Source: Maridesulfovibrio frigidus DSM 17176 (lineage in GTDB: Bacteria > Desulfobacterota > Desulfovibrionia > Desulfovibrionales > Desulfovibrionaceae). Taken from it: DNA of 64,000 nt. The translations under genes and the position numbers were made by a program. Under the pieces are notes generated by a model. The model worked only from the letters and a program-made list of their open reading frames with translations, was not told the DNA's origin and did not search any database. This document shows, piece by piece, positions 34,341 to 44,448 of this stretch; the first letter of the stretch is position 1; each line of letters begins with the position of its first letter. Location of the stretch: NCBI RefSeq assembly GCF_000711735.1, contig NZ_JONL01000007.1:1-64000 (forward strand), given 5' to 3'.

Positions 34341-35135
34341 TCAATTTAAAGCCCACCCGTTACCGTCAGGATCACAGGTCAAAACTTCTGCGCCAGAAGA
34401 TGTAATGGCAATGGTATGTTCAAAATGAGCTGAATTTTCCCCGTCTTTAGTGCAAATGGTCCAATGGTCCGGTTTTGTGTAAATCTTGTGCGTTCCAGTG
34501 TTTATCATAGGTTCAACAGCGATAACCATTCCTTCTGCCAATTTAAAGTCCGGGATTGCCCGAGTAGAATAATTTGGAACATCAGGACTTTCCCATAGTT
34601 CCCGCCCAATGCCGTGGCCGATAAGATCTCTAACAACTGAGTAACCGGCTTTTTGCGCAAAATCAGCCATTACTGTTGCAATGGATCTCCAGCTTACTCC
34701 CGGCTTGATCTTATCAATGGCAATACGCAGACAGCCTTCAGTTACATCTAAAAGACATTGCACATCATTGGAGACTTCGCCAATACCATATGAACAGGCG
34801 CAGTCTGAACACCAGCCGTTTAATTTTACCCCGATATCTATAGATACAAGATCTCCATCAGCTAAAACTCGCGAACCGGGGATACCATGCACTACTTCAT
34901 CGTTTATAGATATACAGGAACCGGCAGGGTACGGGGTAACGCCTTGAACACCCTTAAATAAGGCAATTGCACCATTTTGGGTTATGAATGATTCAACTGC
35001 TTCATTAATCTCTGCAGTCGTTATTCCCGGCTTCATTAAGTCTCTAGCAACCATATGAGTTGCTTGAAGCAGAAGTCCGGCTTTACGCATCAAGGCTATA
35101 TCGTCTTTTGATTTGATCGAAATTTTATTGCTCAT
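34341..35135 (-). CDS. map: Methionine aminopeptidase, type I
   Basis: 264 residues from the ATG at 35135, where the family alignment begins (SIKSKDDIALMRKAG). A GTG at 35198 would add 21 residues without homology; neither has a strong ribosome site. The five metal ligands are present: Asp in VSIDIGV, Asp in WCSDCACS, His in GHGIGREL, Glu in AVEPMI and Glu in FEHT. It removes the initiator Met from nascent proteins. A Cys-rich C-S-D-C-A-C motif around the second Asp is slightly unusual. The gene stands alone. Confidence 0.93.
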   Translation of the reverse strand: MSNKISIKSKDDIALMRKAGLLLQATHMVARDLMKPGITTAEINEAVESFITQNGAIALFKGVQGVTPYPAGSCISINDEVVHGIPGSRVLADGDLVSIDIGVKLNGWCSDCACSYGIGEVSNDVQCLLDVTEGCLRIAIDKIKPGVSWRSIATVMADFAQKAGYSVVRDLIGHGIGRELWESPDVPNYSTRAIPDFKLAEGMVIAVEPMINTGTHKIYTKPDHWTICTKDGENSAHFEHTIAITSSGAEVLTCDPDGNGWALN

Positions 35136-35355
35136 GCGAAATAGAATAGAGCGACAGAGTATCGAAGTCAAAGAAGAAATTAAGGGGGACTGATTCACGG
35201 GAAGATTGGCTTGTTTATTAAATTATAATGAACTAAATTTTAAAACAACGACTTGCATTATTAGTTTTTTTAAATATAAGGTACAGTTTGATCTATTATT
35301 GTTTTATTTATGATTTTGTTGTTGTAAATTTTGAATTGTTTTTTGAGGGACTCTT

Positions 35356-38300
35356 ATGTCATTATTTAAGTACTTTTTGGTTTTTTATATATTTTTCAGT
35401 GTCTATATCAATCCCTCATTGCTATTAGCCCAAAGTGATAACTCACCCGCAATTCGAACACTTAAGTCAGCCAGTGAATACAGTTATCCTCCATTCGCCA
35501 TTGTTTTGCCAGATGGTAGTGCCGATGGCTTCTCTGTTGAGCTAATGAAAGCCGTTGTTAACCAGATTGGTTATGGCGTTAAATTTAAGGTTGGTCCGTG
35601 GGCAGAGCTGAAGCAACAACTCAAGGAAGGTGATTTGGACGTCCTTCCTTTGGTTTCCTATTCAAAAGAACGCGATAAGATATATGATTTCACCGTTCCA
35701 TACCTCCGAATGCACGGAGCAATATTTGTTCGCAAAGGCGAGTCTTTGATACAAAGTGAAGCTGATTTGATCGGTAAGAAGGTTTTAGTTATGCGCGGAG
35801 ATACGGCGCATGAATATGCCCTTAGGAAAAATCTGACGGACGAACTCATTTTAGTGGACTCATACGAAGAGGCCATGCTCCTCCTTTCAAAAGGGGATTA
35901 TGATGCTGTTCTTGTTCAACGGGTTGCTGGTTGGCAAATACTTAATAAACTTGAAATAAAAAACGTTGAAGATATATCTTCAAAAGTCGATAAAACTTTA
36001 AAAACTGGGGCCGCACCATTAGTTGGATTTGAACAGAATTTTTGTTTTGCTGTTCATGAAGGAGATAAGGAACTTCTAGCTCAATTAAATGAGGGATTGT
36101 CCATTGTAATCTCAAATGGGATTTATGATGAATTGTATATCAAATGGTTTGGTCCTATCCTACCGAAAACATCTTATTCTATTACGGAAATACTCAAAGA
36201 AGTACTAATATTCGTTATCCCGGCCATGCTTCTTATGGCTTTGGGAGGTATTACATTTCTTAGAACACAAGTTAAAAAGAAAACTGCCAGCCTCAGGCAG
36301 GAAATAGAAAACCGCAAAGAAGCGGAAGATTTAGTTATAAACAGTCGTAAATGGATCCTGTCTTTATTAGATCATCTGCCAATGTCAGTTTTCCTTCAGA
36401 ATAAAGAGCACAAAATTGTTTTTGCCAACGAGTATTACAGGCATCGTCATGGTGATTGTGATGAAGTTCCGTGTTTTGAGGCTGCGCATGGACGATCAAA
36501 AAAATGTGAAACATGCCCGACAATGGAAGTTTTGAATACAGGCCAAAGCACATCTTGGGAAAAAAAATATCCTGATGGAACTACCTTTTTGGCCCACGAT
36601 GTTCCTTTTAAAGATGTTGATGGAACTCCACTTGTTCTTCAGGCCGCAATTGATATTTCTTCTCTAAAAAGTACAGAAGAGGCTTTACGCAAAAATAAAA
36701 ACTTATATCTCACACTTATTAACAGTCTTCCTGATTATGTCATACGATTTGACCGTGATGGTAGGCATGTTTACGTATCTGAGAATGCAAGCGATTTGAT
36801 TGATTTTCCTGTTGAGGAGTGCATTGGCAAGACGCATTCAGAACTAGGCTTTCCGAAAGAAGATTGTTCCTTGTGGAAAAGCTGGATAGAAGAGGCATTT
36901 ACTTCTGAAAAACCGTTCGGAGCTCAATTTGTATTTGAAAGAAAAAACAAGAACATATATTTAGATTGGAGACTCGTTCCTGAGCGCGATTCTAATGGAG
37001 AAATGAAGACGCTGCTGTCAATCGGTCGTGATATTACGGAACAACGCCGTATTGAAAATGAATACCAAACCTTATTTCAAAAGATGTTGGATGGTTTTTC
37101 CTTGCATGAAATCATTTGTGATTCAGAAGGTAAACCAGTTGATTATCGTTTTCTGCAGGTAAATCCAGCTTTTGAAAAAATGACTGGACTGTCTTCGAGT
37201 AAAGTCATTGGTAAAACCATGTTGGAGATATTCCCCGAAGTTGAATCGTACTGGATCGATACTTATGGAAAAGTAGCTCTAACTGGTGAACCTGTTTTTT
37301 TTGAAAACTATTCAGTTCTAAGTGATAATTATTTCAATGTAACAGCTTTTAGTCCAGCTCCGAATCAGTTTGCATGTATTTTTAATGACATAACAGACCG
37401 TAAAAAAGCTGAAGACCAGTTGGTAGCGGCTAAGGAACAGGCTGAGCTGGCCAACCGGGGTAAGTCGGAATTTCTGGCCAACATGAGTCATGAAATACGC
37501 ACTCCGCTTAATGGCATTATGGGTATGTTACAACTCCTCCTTATGACGGAATTGGACAAAGAGCAGACGGAGTATGCAAATTATGGTGTAGAAGCAAGCA
37601 AGAGGCTGACTAGGTTGCTTACTGACATCCTAGATCTGTCAAGAATAGAGGCTAATAAGCTAGACTTGCAAAATGAGAGCTTCAACCTTCATGACATGTT
37701 CATCGGGCTTGAACAGATGTTTTCACTAACAGCTGCGCCCAAGGGGCTTGATCTGCAATTAAGTGTATCTCCGTCAATTCCTCTTCAAATTAAAACAGAC
37801 AGCACCCGCTTGCAACAAGTGCTAATCAATTTGATAGGTAACTCGATCAAATATACCGATAAAGGTTCGATTAAAGTTGAAGCAAGTGCTTTACCTTTAG
37901 CAGCTAATAATAAGTTACATATTCTCTTTACGGTCTCGGACACCGGAATTGGTATCCCTGAGGACAAGCTCGATTCAATCTTTGACCACTTCACTCAGGT
38001 TAGCGGTGGCTATACCAGGCACTATCAGGGGGCTGGACTTGGCCTCTCAATAGCTAAACGTGTCATCTCCCTCCTTAGGGGAAGCATGACGGTCGTAAGC
38101 GAGCTGGACAAAGGTACAACCTTCTATTTGAGTATTCCAGTTGAAACGATTGAAGAGCAACCTGATAAGACTAAAGCAGCTCTAACTAATCACGTAAGCA
38201 AAGGTATAAGCATTCTCTTGGCAGAGGATGATAAACTCAATAGATTAGCTACCGTTGGTATGCTTAAGAACATGGGACATACTGTGTTGACAGCAGAAAA

Positions 38301-38577
38301 TGGAGAGCAAGCCCTTGAGCTACTGAAATCAGATTCCTTCGATCTAGTGCTTATGGATATACAGATGCCAGTAATGGATGGAGTGGCAGCTACTAAGGCT
38401 ATTCGAAGGGGAGAGGCCGGAGAGGATAAGATTCATATTCCGATCGCTGCAATGACTGCTTTTGCCATGAAAGGCGATAGGGAGGCTTTTCTTCGTGCGG
38501 GAGTAAATGACTACATTGCAAAGCCACTGGAAGCCAATGATTTGGCTGAGCTTATAAGTAGAACAATCATTTCATAG
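35356..38577 (+). CDS. Hybrid sensor histidine kinase with periplasmic amino-acid-binding-like domain
   Basis: 1073 residues. A signal peptide is followed by an SBP_bac_3 domain (~35-265, YPPFAIVLPDGSADGFSVEL), a membrane helix (~282-302), three PAS domains (~325-440, 450-565, 575-690), HisKA with His712 (MSHEIRTPLNGI), HATPase (DTGIGIPEDK, GAGLGLSIAK) and a receiver with Asp1001 (LVLMDIQMP). The first PAS has a four-cysteine cluster (CDEVPCFEA... KKCETCP) that could hold a metal or FeS centre. GAGGG precedes the ATG. It resembles BvgS/EvgS-like unorthodox kinases but lacks a final HPt domain. Confidence 0.93.
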   Translation: MSLFKYFLVFYIFFSVYINPSLLLAQSDNSPAIRTLKSASEYSYPPFAIVLPDGSADGFSVELMKAVVNQIGYGVKFKVGPWAELKQQLKEGDLDVLPLVSYSKERDKIYDFTVPYLRMHGAIFVRKGESLIQSEADLIGKKVLVMRGDTAHEYALRKNLTDELILVDSYEEAMLLLSKGDYDAVLVQRVAGWQILNKLEIKNVEDISSKVDKTLKTGAAPLVGFEQNFCFAVHEGDKELLAQLNEGLSIVISNGIYDELYIKWFGPILPKTSYSITEILKEVLIFVIPAMLLMALGGITFLRTQVKKKTASLRQEIENRKEAEDLVINSRKWILSLLDHLPMSVFLQNKEHKIVFANEYYRHRHGDCDEVPCFEAAHGRSKKCETCPTMEVLNTGQSTSWEKKYPDGTTFLAHDVPFKDVDGTPLVLQAAIDISSLKSTEEALRKNKNLYLTLINSLPDYVIRFDRDGRHVYVSENASDLIDFPVEECIGKTHSELGFPKEDCSLWKSWIEEAFTSEKPFGAQFVFERKNKNIYLDWRLVPERDSNGEMKTLLSIGRDITEQRRIENEYQTLFQKMLDGFSLHEIICDSEGKPVDYRFLQVNPAFEKMTGLSSSKVIGKTMLEIFPEVESYWIDTYGKVALTGEPVFFENYSVLSDNYFNVTAFSPAPNQFACIFNDITDRKKAEDQLVAAKEQAELANRGKSEFLANMSHEIRTPLNGIMGMLQLLLMTELDKEQTEYANYGVEASKRLTRLLTDILDLSRIEANKLDLQNESFNLHDMFIGLEQMFSLTAAPKGLDLQLSVSPSIPLQIKTDSTRLQQVLINLIGNSIKYTDKGSIKVEASALPLAANNKLHILFTVSDTGIGIPEDKLDSIFDHFTQVSGGYTRHYQGAGLGLSIAKRVISLLRGSMTVVSELDKGTTFYLSIPVETIEEQPDKTKAALTNHVSKGISILLAEDDKLNRLATVGMLKNMGHTVLTAENGEQALELLKSDSFDLVLMDIQMPVMDGVAATKAIRRGEAGEDKIHIPIAAMTAFAMKGDREAFLRAGVNDYIAKPLEANDLAELISRTIIS

Positions 38578-38585
38578 AACGTAAA

Positions 38586-38609
38586 AAAGCCCTGCAAATG
38601 CAGGGCTTT
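38586..38609 (+). terminator. Terminator of the hybrid kinase gene
   Basis: Stem AAAGCCCTGCA/TGCAGGGCTTT with a two-base gap, eight bases after the stop codon and followed by ATTAT. Confidence 0.8.
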
Positions 38610-38619
38610 ATTATAATCG

Positions 38620-38696
38620 TGGTAGCGAGGAAGGGAATTGAACCCCCGACACTGCGGATATGAGCCGCATGCTCTAACCAACTGAGCTACCTCGCC
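38620..38696 (-). tRNA. tRNA-Met (anticodon CAT)
   Basis: 77 bases on the minus strand. It starts GGCGAGGTAGCTCAG, has anticodon loop CTCATAT, T-loop GGTTCAATTCC and an encoded CCA end. CAT could also be a lysidine-modified Ile tRNA, but the sequence resembles elongator Met. A G-T pair closes the acceptor stem. Confidence 0.9.
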
Positions 38697-38835
38697 ACGT
38701 TTGTGGTCTTCGCGACCAACGAGAAAGAGTACTATACAGTCCTCTTGCTCTTGGCAAGTAAAAAATTCAATTTTATCAAATTTTTATTAAAATAAGTGTT
38801 TTGCTTAGCTATTCAGGCTTGTTGCTGAGCAAGCT

Positions 38836-39630
38836 TTAACCCCAGAAAAAAAGGACTAAAGGGGCCAGCGCAAGGCGATAATAAGCAAATGGACGTAATG
38901 TTAGTTTGCCGAGAAGATAAATAAAGCCCTTAACAGCAATCCATGCTGAAATAAACGATACTGCAAACCCGACTGCAAGAAAAGGCACATCGGCCATGGT
39001 AAATAGATGATAACTTTTAAGCATATCGTAGCCAGTAGCTGCAAACATAATAGGAACGGCTGCAATAAATGAATATTCCGCCGCAATTTGGCGCTTAGCG
39101 CCCAGAATCATACCACCCATGATAGTTGCGGCAGACCTTGAAAAGCCGGGCCATAGTGCAAGACACTGAAAACACCCGATTCCAAAAGCAAGTTTAGGCG
39201 TAATTTCATCGAGCGTGAAACAGCTTGGTCTTCTTTCTTTTCTCTCAACAATCAAAATCATTATCGCACCGACCAAAAGAGCCCATGCGACAGTATATGG
39301 GTTAAAAAGGTATTTCTTAATTGCATCATGCGCGATCAAGCCCAGTAATGATGCTGGTAAACTTGTTAAGAACAGCAAATAAAGACCTCTGACTCCCGAA
39401 AAGCGTTGACCGGGTGCCGGAACAATCAATCCCCAGAACCTTGGCCAGTAAAGCAGGACCACTGCGAGAATGGCTCCGAGCTGGATAGCGACTTCAAATG
39501 AAGCAGCTTTTTCACCGGTAAAGCCGAGCAGATGTCCTGTGATAATTAGATGACCTGTGCTTGAAACAGGCAGAAATTCAGTAATGCCTTCGACAACTCC
39601 GAGAATTGCCGCTGTATATAAAGAAAACAT
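38836..39630 (-). CDS. uppP: Undecaprenyl-diphosphatase
   Basis: 264 residues, about eight membrane segments. The two catalytic motifs are present: EGITEFLPVSSTGHLI near the N-terminus and PGFSRSAATIMGGM in the middle. UppP (BacA) recycles the lipid carrier for peptidoglycan and O-antigen synthesis and gives bacitracin resistance when abundant. It is a single gene, convergent with nothing near, with tRNA-Met downstream. Confidence 0.96.
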   Translation of the reverse strand: MFSLYTAAILGVVEGITEFLPVSSTGHLIITGHLLGFTGEKAASFEVAIQLGAILAVVLLYWPRFWGLIVPAPGQRFSGVRGLYLLFLTSLPASLLGLIAHDAIKKYLFNPYTVAWALLVGAIMILIVERKERRPSCFTLDEITPKLAFGIGCFQCLALWPGFSRSAATIMGGMILGAKRQIAAEYSFIAAVPIMFAATGYDMLKSYHLFTMADVPFLAVGFAVSFISAWIAVKGFIYLLGKLTLRPFAYYRLALAPLVLFFWG

Positions 39631-39844
39631 TTTTTACCTCGTAAAATTCACAAATAAATATTAAATAAAATAGTATTATACTAGAAAAGATCTCGCCTTG
39701 AGCTATATAAAAACAGGGACCTGACACATCGATATCAGCGCTTGCAAGATGTTTAAATATTCCAGCCTGCTTGAAGTTGCAAGGGGGGGCAAGCTGGTGT
39801 AGTAATATTGCTTACGAACGTTTGTCATTAAAGGAATAAAATAT

Positions 39845-40042
39845 ATGTCTACCATCATTCCCCAGTGTGAACTGACTCGGAAAGCCATTAAATGGATTTC
39901 CGATCAACAGGACGAAACTGGCAAATCTCATTTAGCATTGCTTGAAGATGCCGCAATGCGCTTTAATTTGTCTCCGAAAGATATGGAATTTTTGAATCGT
40001 TTTTACAAGGAAAACTCTGACAAAAATTCCGACTGTGATTAA
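39845..40042 (+). CDS. Small conserved-looking protein upstream of lptF
   Basis: 65 residues with AAAGGA before the ATG. It starts MSTIIPQCELTRKAIKWISD and is charged, probably helical, with no signal peptide. No family is recognised. It ends 54 bases before lptF on the same strand and could be co-transcribed. Confidence 0.65.
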   Translation: MSTIIPQCELTRKAIKWISDQQDETGKSHLALLEDAAMRFNLSPKDMEFLNRFYKENSDKNSDCD

Positions 40043-40096
40043 ATTTTATTTCTCCATAACAGGACCTGAGGGTCTGCAATTCCTCCTGGAATCAAT

Positions 40097-41257
40097 TTGA
40101 AGCTTCTTCATCGACAAATATTCAAGGAACTCCTTTCCATTTTCAGCCTAAGCCTGTCCGGCTTTATGGGATTGATTTTAATTGGCAGACTTCTGCAATT
40201 TAGAGATCTATTCGTTGGACAGAGTCTTGGCGCTTTAGAAATGGCTAAGTTGTTTATATACTTATGCCCTTTTTTCCTACTTGTGCTTACTCCTATTGCT
40301 ACGATGCTGGCAATTTTTCTCACTTTTTTGAGGATGAACTCTGATAATGAGATCACAGCTCTGAAATCCGGTGGGATTAGTTTGTATAAGCTACTTCCCG
40401 CTCCGATTATTTTCTGCCTGCTTTGCACGGGAGCTGATGTTTTCTTTTCATTGTATGGTCTTTCGTGGGGAACGGAGAACTTTCGTAGTGCACTTGTGGA
40501 GTTTGCTCGCACCAAAAGTCAGCTTGCCATTCAGCCGGGAGTTTTTAATAGAGATTTTCCGGGATTAGTCTTTTACGCTGATGAGGTGGACGATAAAGAC
40601 GGAACCATGCGTTCTGTTTTTGTGCGTGACAACACCCGTAAAACCATGACTGCAACCATTGTTGCACCATTTGGTGAAATCAGAACTGATCCTAAACGCG
40701 GCAGATTGCTTGTTCATCTTGAAAACGGCCGTATCTATCAGCAGCAAAATGACCAATTAAGCGTGCTTAAATTTAAAAATTATGATGTTAGGATAAACTT
40801 AGGATCTCTTTTGTCCGGCTATGATGTTGATGACCCGCGTCCTAAAGAAATGTCGTGGGAAAAACTTCTCAGGATCAGTAAGGGGGGAGATCGCGCAGGC
40901 GATGTTGAACCAAAATTTTTCAGAAAAGTTGAAGTTGAGATTCAAAAAAGGTTAGCATTGCCAGTAGCTTGTTTGGTGCTGGGTATGTTTGCTATGCCTA
41001 TTGCATGTATATTCCGTGGCCTTAAACAGCAATACGGGATCATAATTTCTATGGGGCTGTTTCTTGTTTATTACACGATGCTGTCGCTTGGGATAACTCT
41101 CGGGGAGAGCGGTACACTGTCACCAATTGTCGGGTTGTGGTCTCCGAATATTCTCTTTGCCGCCGCATCTATCTTTTTATTAAGAATGGCAGTGATGGAG
41201 CATTCTTTCAGAGTTAGAATTAAACTGTTTAAGAAATTCCGGAGGAAAGCAGCATGA
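40097..41257 (+). CDS. lptF: LPS export permease LptF
   Basis: 386 residues from a TTG with GGA upstream. Three N-terminal and three C-terminal membrane segments flank a periplasmic jellyroll, as in YjgP/YjgQ proteins; the motif FLTFLRMNSDNEITALKSGG and the EIQKRLALPVACLVLGMFAMP block are typical. With LptG and LptB it extracts LPS from the inner membrane. The stop overlaps the lptG start (ATGA). Confidence 0.92.
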   Translation: MKLLHRQIFKELLSIFSLSLSGFMGLILIGRLLQFRDLFVGQSLGALEMAKLFIYLCPFFLLVLTPIATMLAIFLTFLRMNSDNEITALKSGGISLYKLLPAPIIFCLLCTGADVFFSLYGLSWGTENFRSALVEFARTKSQLAIQPGVFNRDFPGLVFYADEVDDKDGTMRSVFVRDNTRKTMTATIVAPFGEIRTDPKRGRLLVHLENGRIYQQQNDQLSVLKFKNYDVRINLGSLLSGYDVDDPRPKEMSWEKLLRISKGGDRAGDVEPKFFRKVEVEIQKRLALPVACLVLGMFAMPIACIFRGLKQQYGIIISMGLFLVYYTMLSLGITLGESGTLSPIVGLWSPNILFAAASIFLLRMAVMEHSFRVRIKLFKKFRRKAA

Positions 41258-42387
41258 TTCGTAAACTGCTCCCCGGACATTTAGCCGGATATGTTTTAAA
41301 GCAGAATATGTTTTTAATGATGGTTTGTCTGGGTGTTGGGACAGGTGTTTACTTGCTTTCAGACCTTTTCGACAGACTTGATGATTTCATTGAAGCCGGA
41401 CTCGGGATCGGGATTATTCTCCGGTATTTTCTGGTAAAGATGCCGTTGATTTTTTCACAGATTTTGCCCGCAGTGTTTTTGCTGGCAATGCTCATTCAGC
41501 TGTGTGTAATGGCTAAAAGTAAAGAACTGCTTGCGCTTAGAACCGGAGGTTTGTCTCTGGGGTGGTTTGTACGATTTTTTATTATATACGCTGTATTTTG
41601 GAGCATGGGACAGCTCATGTTTTCTCAGGTTATCGGTGTATATGGCGAGCAGGAAGCCTTCCGGATATGGAAAGAGGATGTACGTAAAAGCCAGCTCGAC
41701 AAAAGAGTTTTACACAATATCTGGTTCCGTGAAGGTAAATACATAGTTGAAGCTGACGAAGTAATGCCGTTTGGAAACAAGGCAAAGGGAATTACTGTGT
41801 ATGAATTCGGTGAGGGCAATAACCAGATACTGAAAGTCATAACATCTGAAAGTGCTGAAGTTAGTGATAAGTATGGCTGGAAGCTTGAAAATGCTGTGGA
41901 GCTTAGTCCTGACAGGTTCACATCGCGCAAACATCCAATTTATACCATGCCCATTAAACTTAACCTCAAGGTGTTTAAAGCCGTTGACCCAGGGGCAGAT
42001 CCGGCCCAATTGCCGCTATGGCAATTGGACGATGTGATTGATCAACTACAAAAGTCTGGTTCAAATGTTAATAGACTGAAAACAGCATGGCACTCGAAGT
42101 GGTCGTATGCCTTTTCACTTTTAGCCATGGCCCTTGTTTCGCTTGCGCTTATAACTATCTCAGAAAATGTTTATCTGAATATAGGCCTTGGCCTAGCATT
42201 TACTTTCACCTATTACGCACTCTTTATGATCGGAGCTTCGGCTGGTGATTCAGGGGTGTTACCGCCAATTATTGCGGCATGGATAGGTAATATTGTGATT
42301 AGCGTGTTTGCCGCGCTTCGGCTAGCATGGGTGCTGATTCCTGAGTCTGTTGGCAAATATTTCGGGCGTAATAAAAAGCTGCAATAG
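41254..42387 (+). CDS. lptG: LPS export permease LptG
   Basis: 377 residues with the same 3+3 membrane layout. AMLIQLCVMAKSKELLALRTGG is the family's coupling region. It forms the heterodimer with LptF encoded just upstream. A terminator follows within 10 bases. Confidence 0.92.
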   Translation: MIRKLLPGHLAGYVLKQNMFLMMVCLGVGTGVYLLSDLFDRLDDFIEAGLGIGIILRYFLVKMPLIFSQILPAVFLLAMLIQLCVMAKSKELLALRTGGLSLGWFVRFFIIYAVFWSMGQLMFSQVIGVYGEQEAFRIWKEDVRKSQLDKRVLHNIWFREGKYIVEADEVMPFGNKAKGITVYEFGEGNNQILKVITSESAEVSDKYGWKLENAVELSPDRFTSRKHPIYTMPIKLNLKVFKAVDPGADPAQLPLWQLDDVIDQLQKSGSNVNRLKTAWHSKWSYAFSLLAMALVSLALITISENVYLNIGLGLAFTFTYYALFMIGASAGDSGVLPPIIAAWIGNIVISVFAALRLAWVLIPESVGKYFGRNKKLQ

Positions 42388-42395
42388 GCACAAAA

Positions 42396-42440
42396 AAAGA
42401 CCGATTATTTCATCTAAGTTGACGAATAACCAGTCTTTTT
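42396..42440. terminator. Terminator between lptG and engB
   Basis: Interrupted stem AAAGAC..GATTATT / AATAA..GTCTTT with A and T runs on its ends; it sits between convergent genes. Confidence 0.65.
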
Positions 42441-42472
42441 GTCAGTTTGCGAACTGAAATAGTTGAACCTGG

Positions 42473-43099
42473 CTATTTAGTATCTTTCTCAATAGGCATA
42501 GTAATAACAGGCTCCATGCCTAGTTCAGGCATTGCCGTTACATCGAGTATGTTCCAGAGTCTTGTGCGGTTCATTCCGGATTTACTGGAAACGCAAAGAG
42601 GTTTTACTTTTAGGATGTCTTGCCATTTATTCTGAACTATGGCGCGTTCCCTTTGCTTAGTTTTATCAGCTTTAGTCAAAATCGGGATGATCGGGATATG
42701 ACACTCCTTAAAGTAGGTGATCATATCAATATCATTTTTTTGAGGAGTAAGACGGCTGTCTAATAAAACGGCGGCAGCAACTACGTAACCGTTTCCTTCG
42801 AGATAACGGTCAATAAGTTTGCCCCATTTGGCGCGCTCGGTCTTTGAACACTTAGCATATCCGTATCCGGGCAGGTCGACTAGATAGTAGCCATGCGGAT
42901 TTACTGCATAGTAGTTCAGGCTTCTTGTCTTACCCGGAGTGGAGCTTATTTTAGCGAGTTTTTTTCTTTCAGCTAGGCAGTTTATTAAGGAAGATTTGCC
43001 TACATTTGAGCGGCCTGCGAGAATTATCTGAGGCGCGGGCATATCTTGTAGCTGATCAATCTCATATACAGTTTCTATTAATTCGAGAGTATTATCCAT
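42473..43099 (-). CDS. engB: Ribosome biogenesis GTPase EngB/YsxC
   Basis: 208 residues. G1 GRSNVGKSSLIN, G2 region SSTPGKTRSLNYY, G3 DLPGYG, G4 TKAD and G5 SSKSG are in order. EngB acts in assembly of the large ribosomal subunit. Single gene, divergent from aroQ. Confidence 0.95.
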   Translation of the reverse strand: MDNTLELIETVYEIDQLQDMPAPQIILAGRSNVGKSSLINCLAERKKLAKISSTPGKTRSLNYYAVNPHGYYLVDLPGYGYAKCSKTERAKWGKLIDRYLEGNGYVVAAAVLLDSRLTPQKNDIDMITYFKECHIPIIPILTKADKTKQRERAIVQNKWQDILKVKPLCVSSKSGMNRTRLWNILDVTAMPELGMEPVITMPIEKDTK

Positions 43100-43228
43100 T
43101 AGGAATTGTCCTTAAATGTTAAGTTTACAGTAAGAAAGACTGATCACCCATTTGTTTAAGTGAGTCAAGTCAGATAATCTTTCAAGAATGGGCTTAGGTC
43201 AAGTCCATAAAAGAATAAAGGAGCTAAT

Positions 43229-43684
43229 ATGTACACCTTTTTAATATTGAACGGTCCAAATCTTGGCTATGTAGGCAAGAGACAGCCTGAAATATATGGT
43301 TCTGATAAAATTGAAGATATTCCCGATCATTTGAAAAAAATAATGGGCGATAAATCTGAACAGATAAAACTTGAATTTTTCCAATCCAACTCAGAAGGCG
43401 CGCTAATTGATAGGCTTGAAAAAGCTAGAACTGATAAAGTTGACGGTATCGCATTTAATGCCGGAGCCTATACACATACAAGCCTTGCCATCGCGGATTC
43501 ACTCGCGTGGATCGAAGTTCCATGCGTGGAAGTTCACATCAGTAATATATGGGCGCGAACTGAAGATCCTATCAGACAGCGTAGTTTCATGGGTAAACAG
43601 TGCATCGGAGTAATTGCCGGATTCGGAATTCTGAGTTATGCCTTTGCCGTTCAGGCATTATTTTCTCATGTGGATGCTGATTAA
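43229..43684 (+). CDS. aroQ: 3-dehydroquinate dehydratase, type II
   Basis: 151 residues. LILNGPNLGYVGKRQPEIYG (with the catalytic Tyr), FFQSNSEGALIDRL, FNAGAYTHTS and EVHISN are the family's active-site blocks. It makes 3-dehydroshikimate in the shikimate pathway. AAAGGAG precedes the ATG. It is 130 bases upstream of efp, a pairing seen in many bacteria. Confidence 0.95.
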   Translation: MYTFLILNGPNLGYVGKRQPEIYGSDKIEDIPDHLKKIMGDKSEQIKLEFFQSNSEGALIDRLEKARTDKVDGIAFNAGAYTHTSLAIADSLAWIEVPCVEVHISNIWARTEDPIRQRSFMGKQCIGVIAGFGILSYAFAVQALFSHVDAD

Positions 43685-43813
43685 TATCTCTTAAGCAGCT
43701 TATTGCATGATTTGTCGATAGTTATTTCGAATGTTCAATTTAAATAGTTAATTGACCATTTTATTTTATACAGGCCGTAAAGGTCGTACACCTAATATTC
43801 CAGCGGAGGAAAA

Positions 43814-44374
43814 ATGATATCTACTAAAGATTTTAGAAATGGACTTAAGATTGAAATTGACGGGAAACCTTATGATATCATTGAATTCCAGCACTTTAAA
43901 CCAGGTAAGGGCGGAGCTTTTGTTCGTACTAAACTTAAAAACATGCTCACAGGACGCGTAGTTGATCAGACTTTCCGTTCCGGTGAAAAAGTTCATAAGC
44001 CAGATATGACAACCAAAGCGATGCAGTTCCTTTACAAAGATGGTGAAGACTACGTACTCATGGATCTAGAATCATATGACCAAATGAATGTTTCTGGTGA
44101 TGTAATTGGTGATACTGCTGGCTTTATTAAAGAAGGCGAAAGCAACAAAGCTCTTCTCTATAATGGAGAAGTTATTGGAATGGAACTTCCTGCTTCAGTT
44201 GTATTGCTTGTTGCACAGACTGATCCCGGCGTTCAGGGTGACCGTGTGAGTGGTGCTTCCAAGCCTGCTACACTTGAAACAGGTCTTGTAATCAATGTGC
44301 CTCTTTTCGTTAATGAAAATGATAAAGTTAAAGTAGATACCCGCTCTAAAGAATACTTAGGCCGCGAAAAATAA
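43814..44374 (+). CDS. efp: Translation elongation factor P
   Basis: 186 residues with three OB-like domains. The loop [14 protein letters not shown] carries the Lys that is modified or contacts the ribosome. EF-P rescues ribosomes stalled at proline runs, which would matter for the Pro-rich proteins at 2-817 and 29945. GGAGG lies before the ATG. Confidence 0.96.
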   Translation: MISTKDFRNGLKIEIDGKPYDIIEFQHFKPGKGGAFVRTKLKNMLTGRVVDQTFRSGEKVHKPDMTTKAMQFLYKDGEDYVLMDLESYDQMNVSGDVIGDTAGFIKEGESNKALLYNGEVIGMELPASVVLLVAQTDPGVQGDRVSGASKPATLETGLVINVPLFVNENDKVKVDTRSKEYLGREK

Positions 44375-44399
44375 GCCTTTTCTTTGTAAAAATAGTTTG

Positions 44400-44426
44400 C
44401 TCCGGGTGATCTTATATTGCCCGGAG
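44400..44426 (+). terminator. Hairpin after efp
   Basis: CTCCGGG and CCCGGAG are separated by 13 bases; the T tract is poor (TATTTAAAT), so termination may be weak. Confidence 0.45.
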
Positions 44427-44448
44427 TATTTAAATAAACAGTCCCAGC

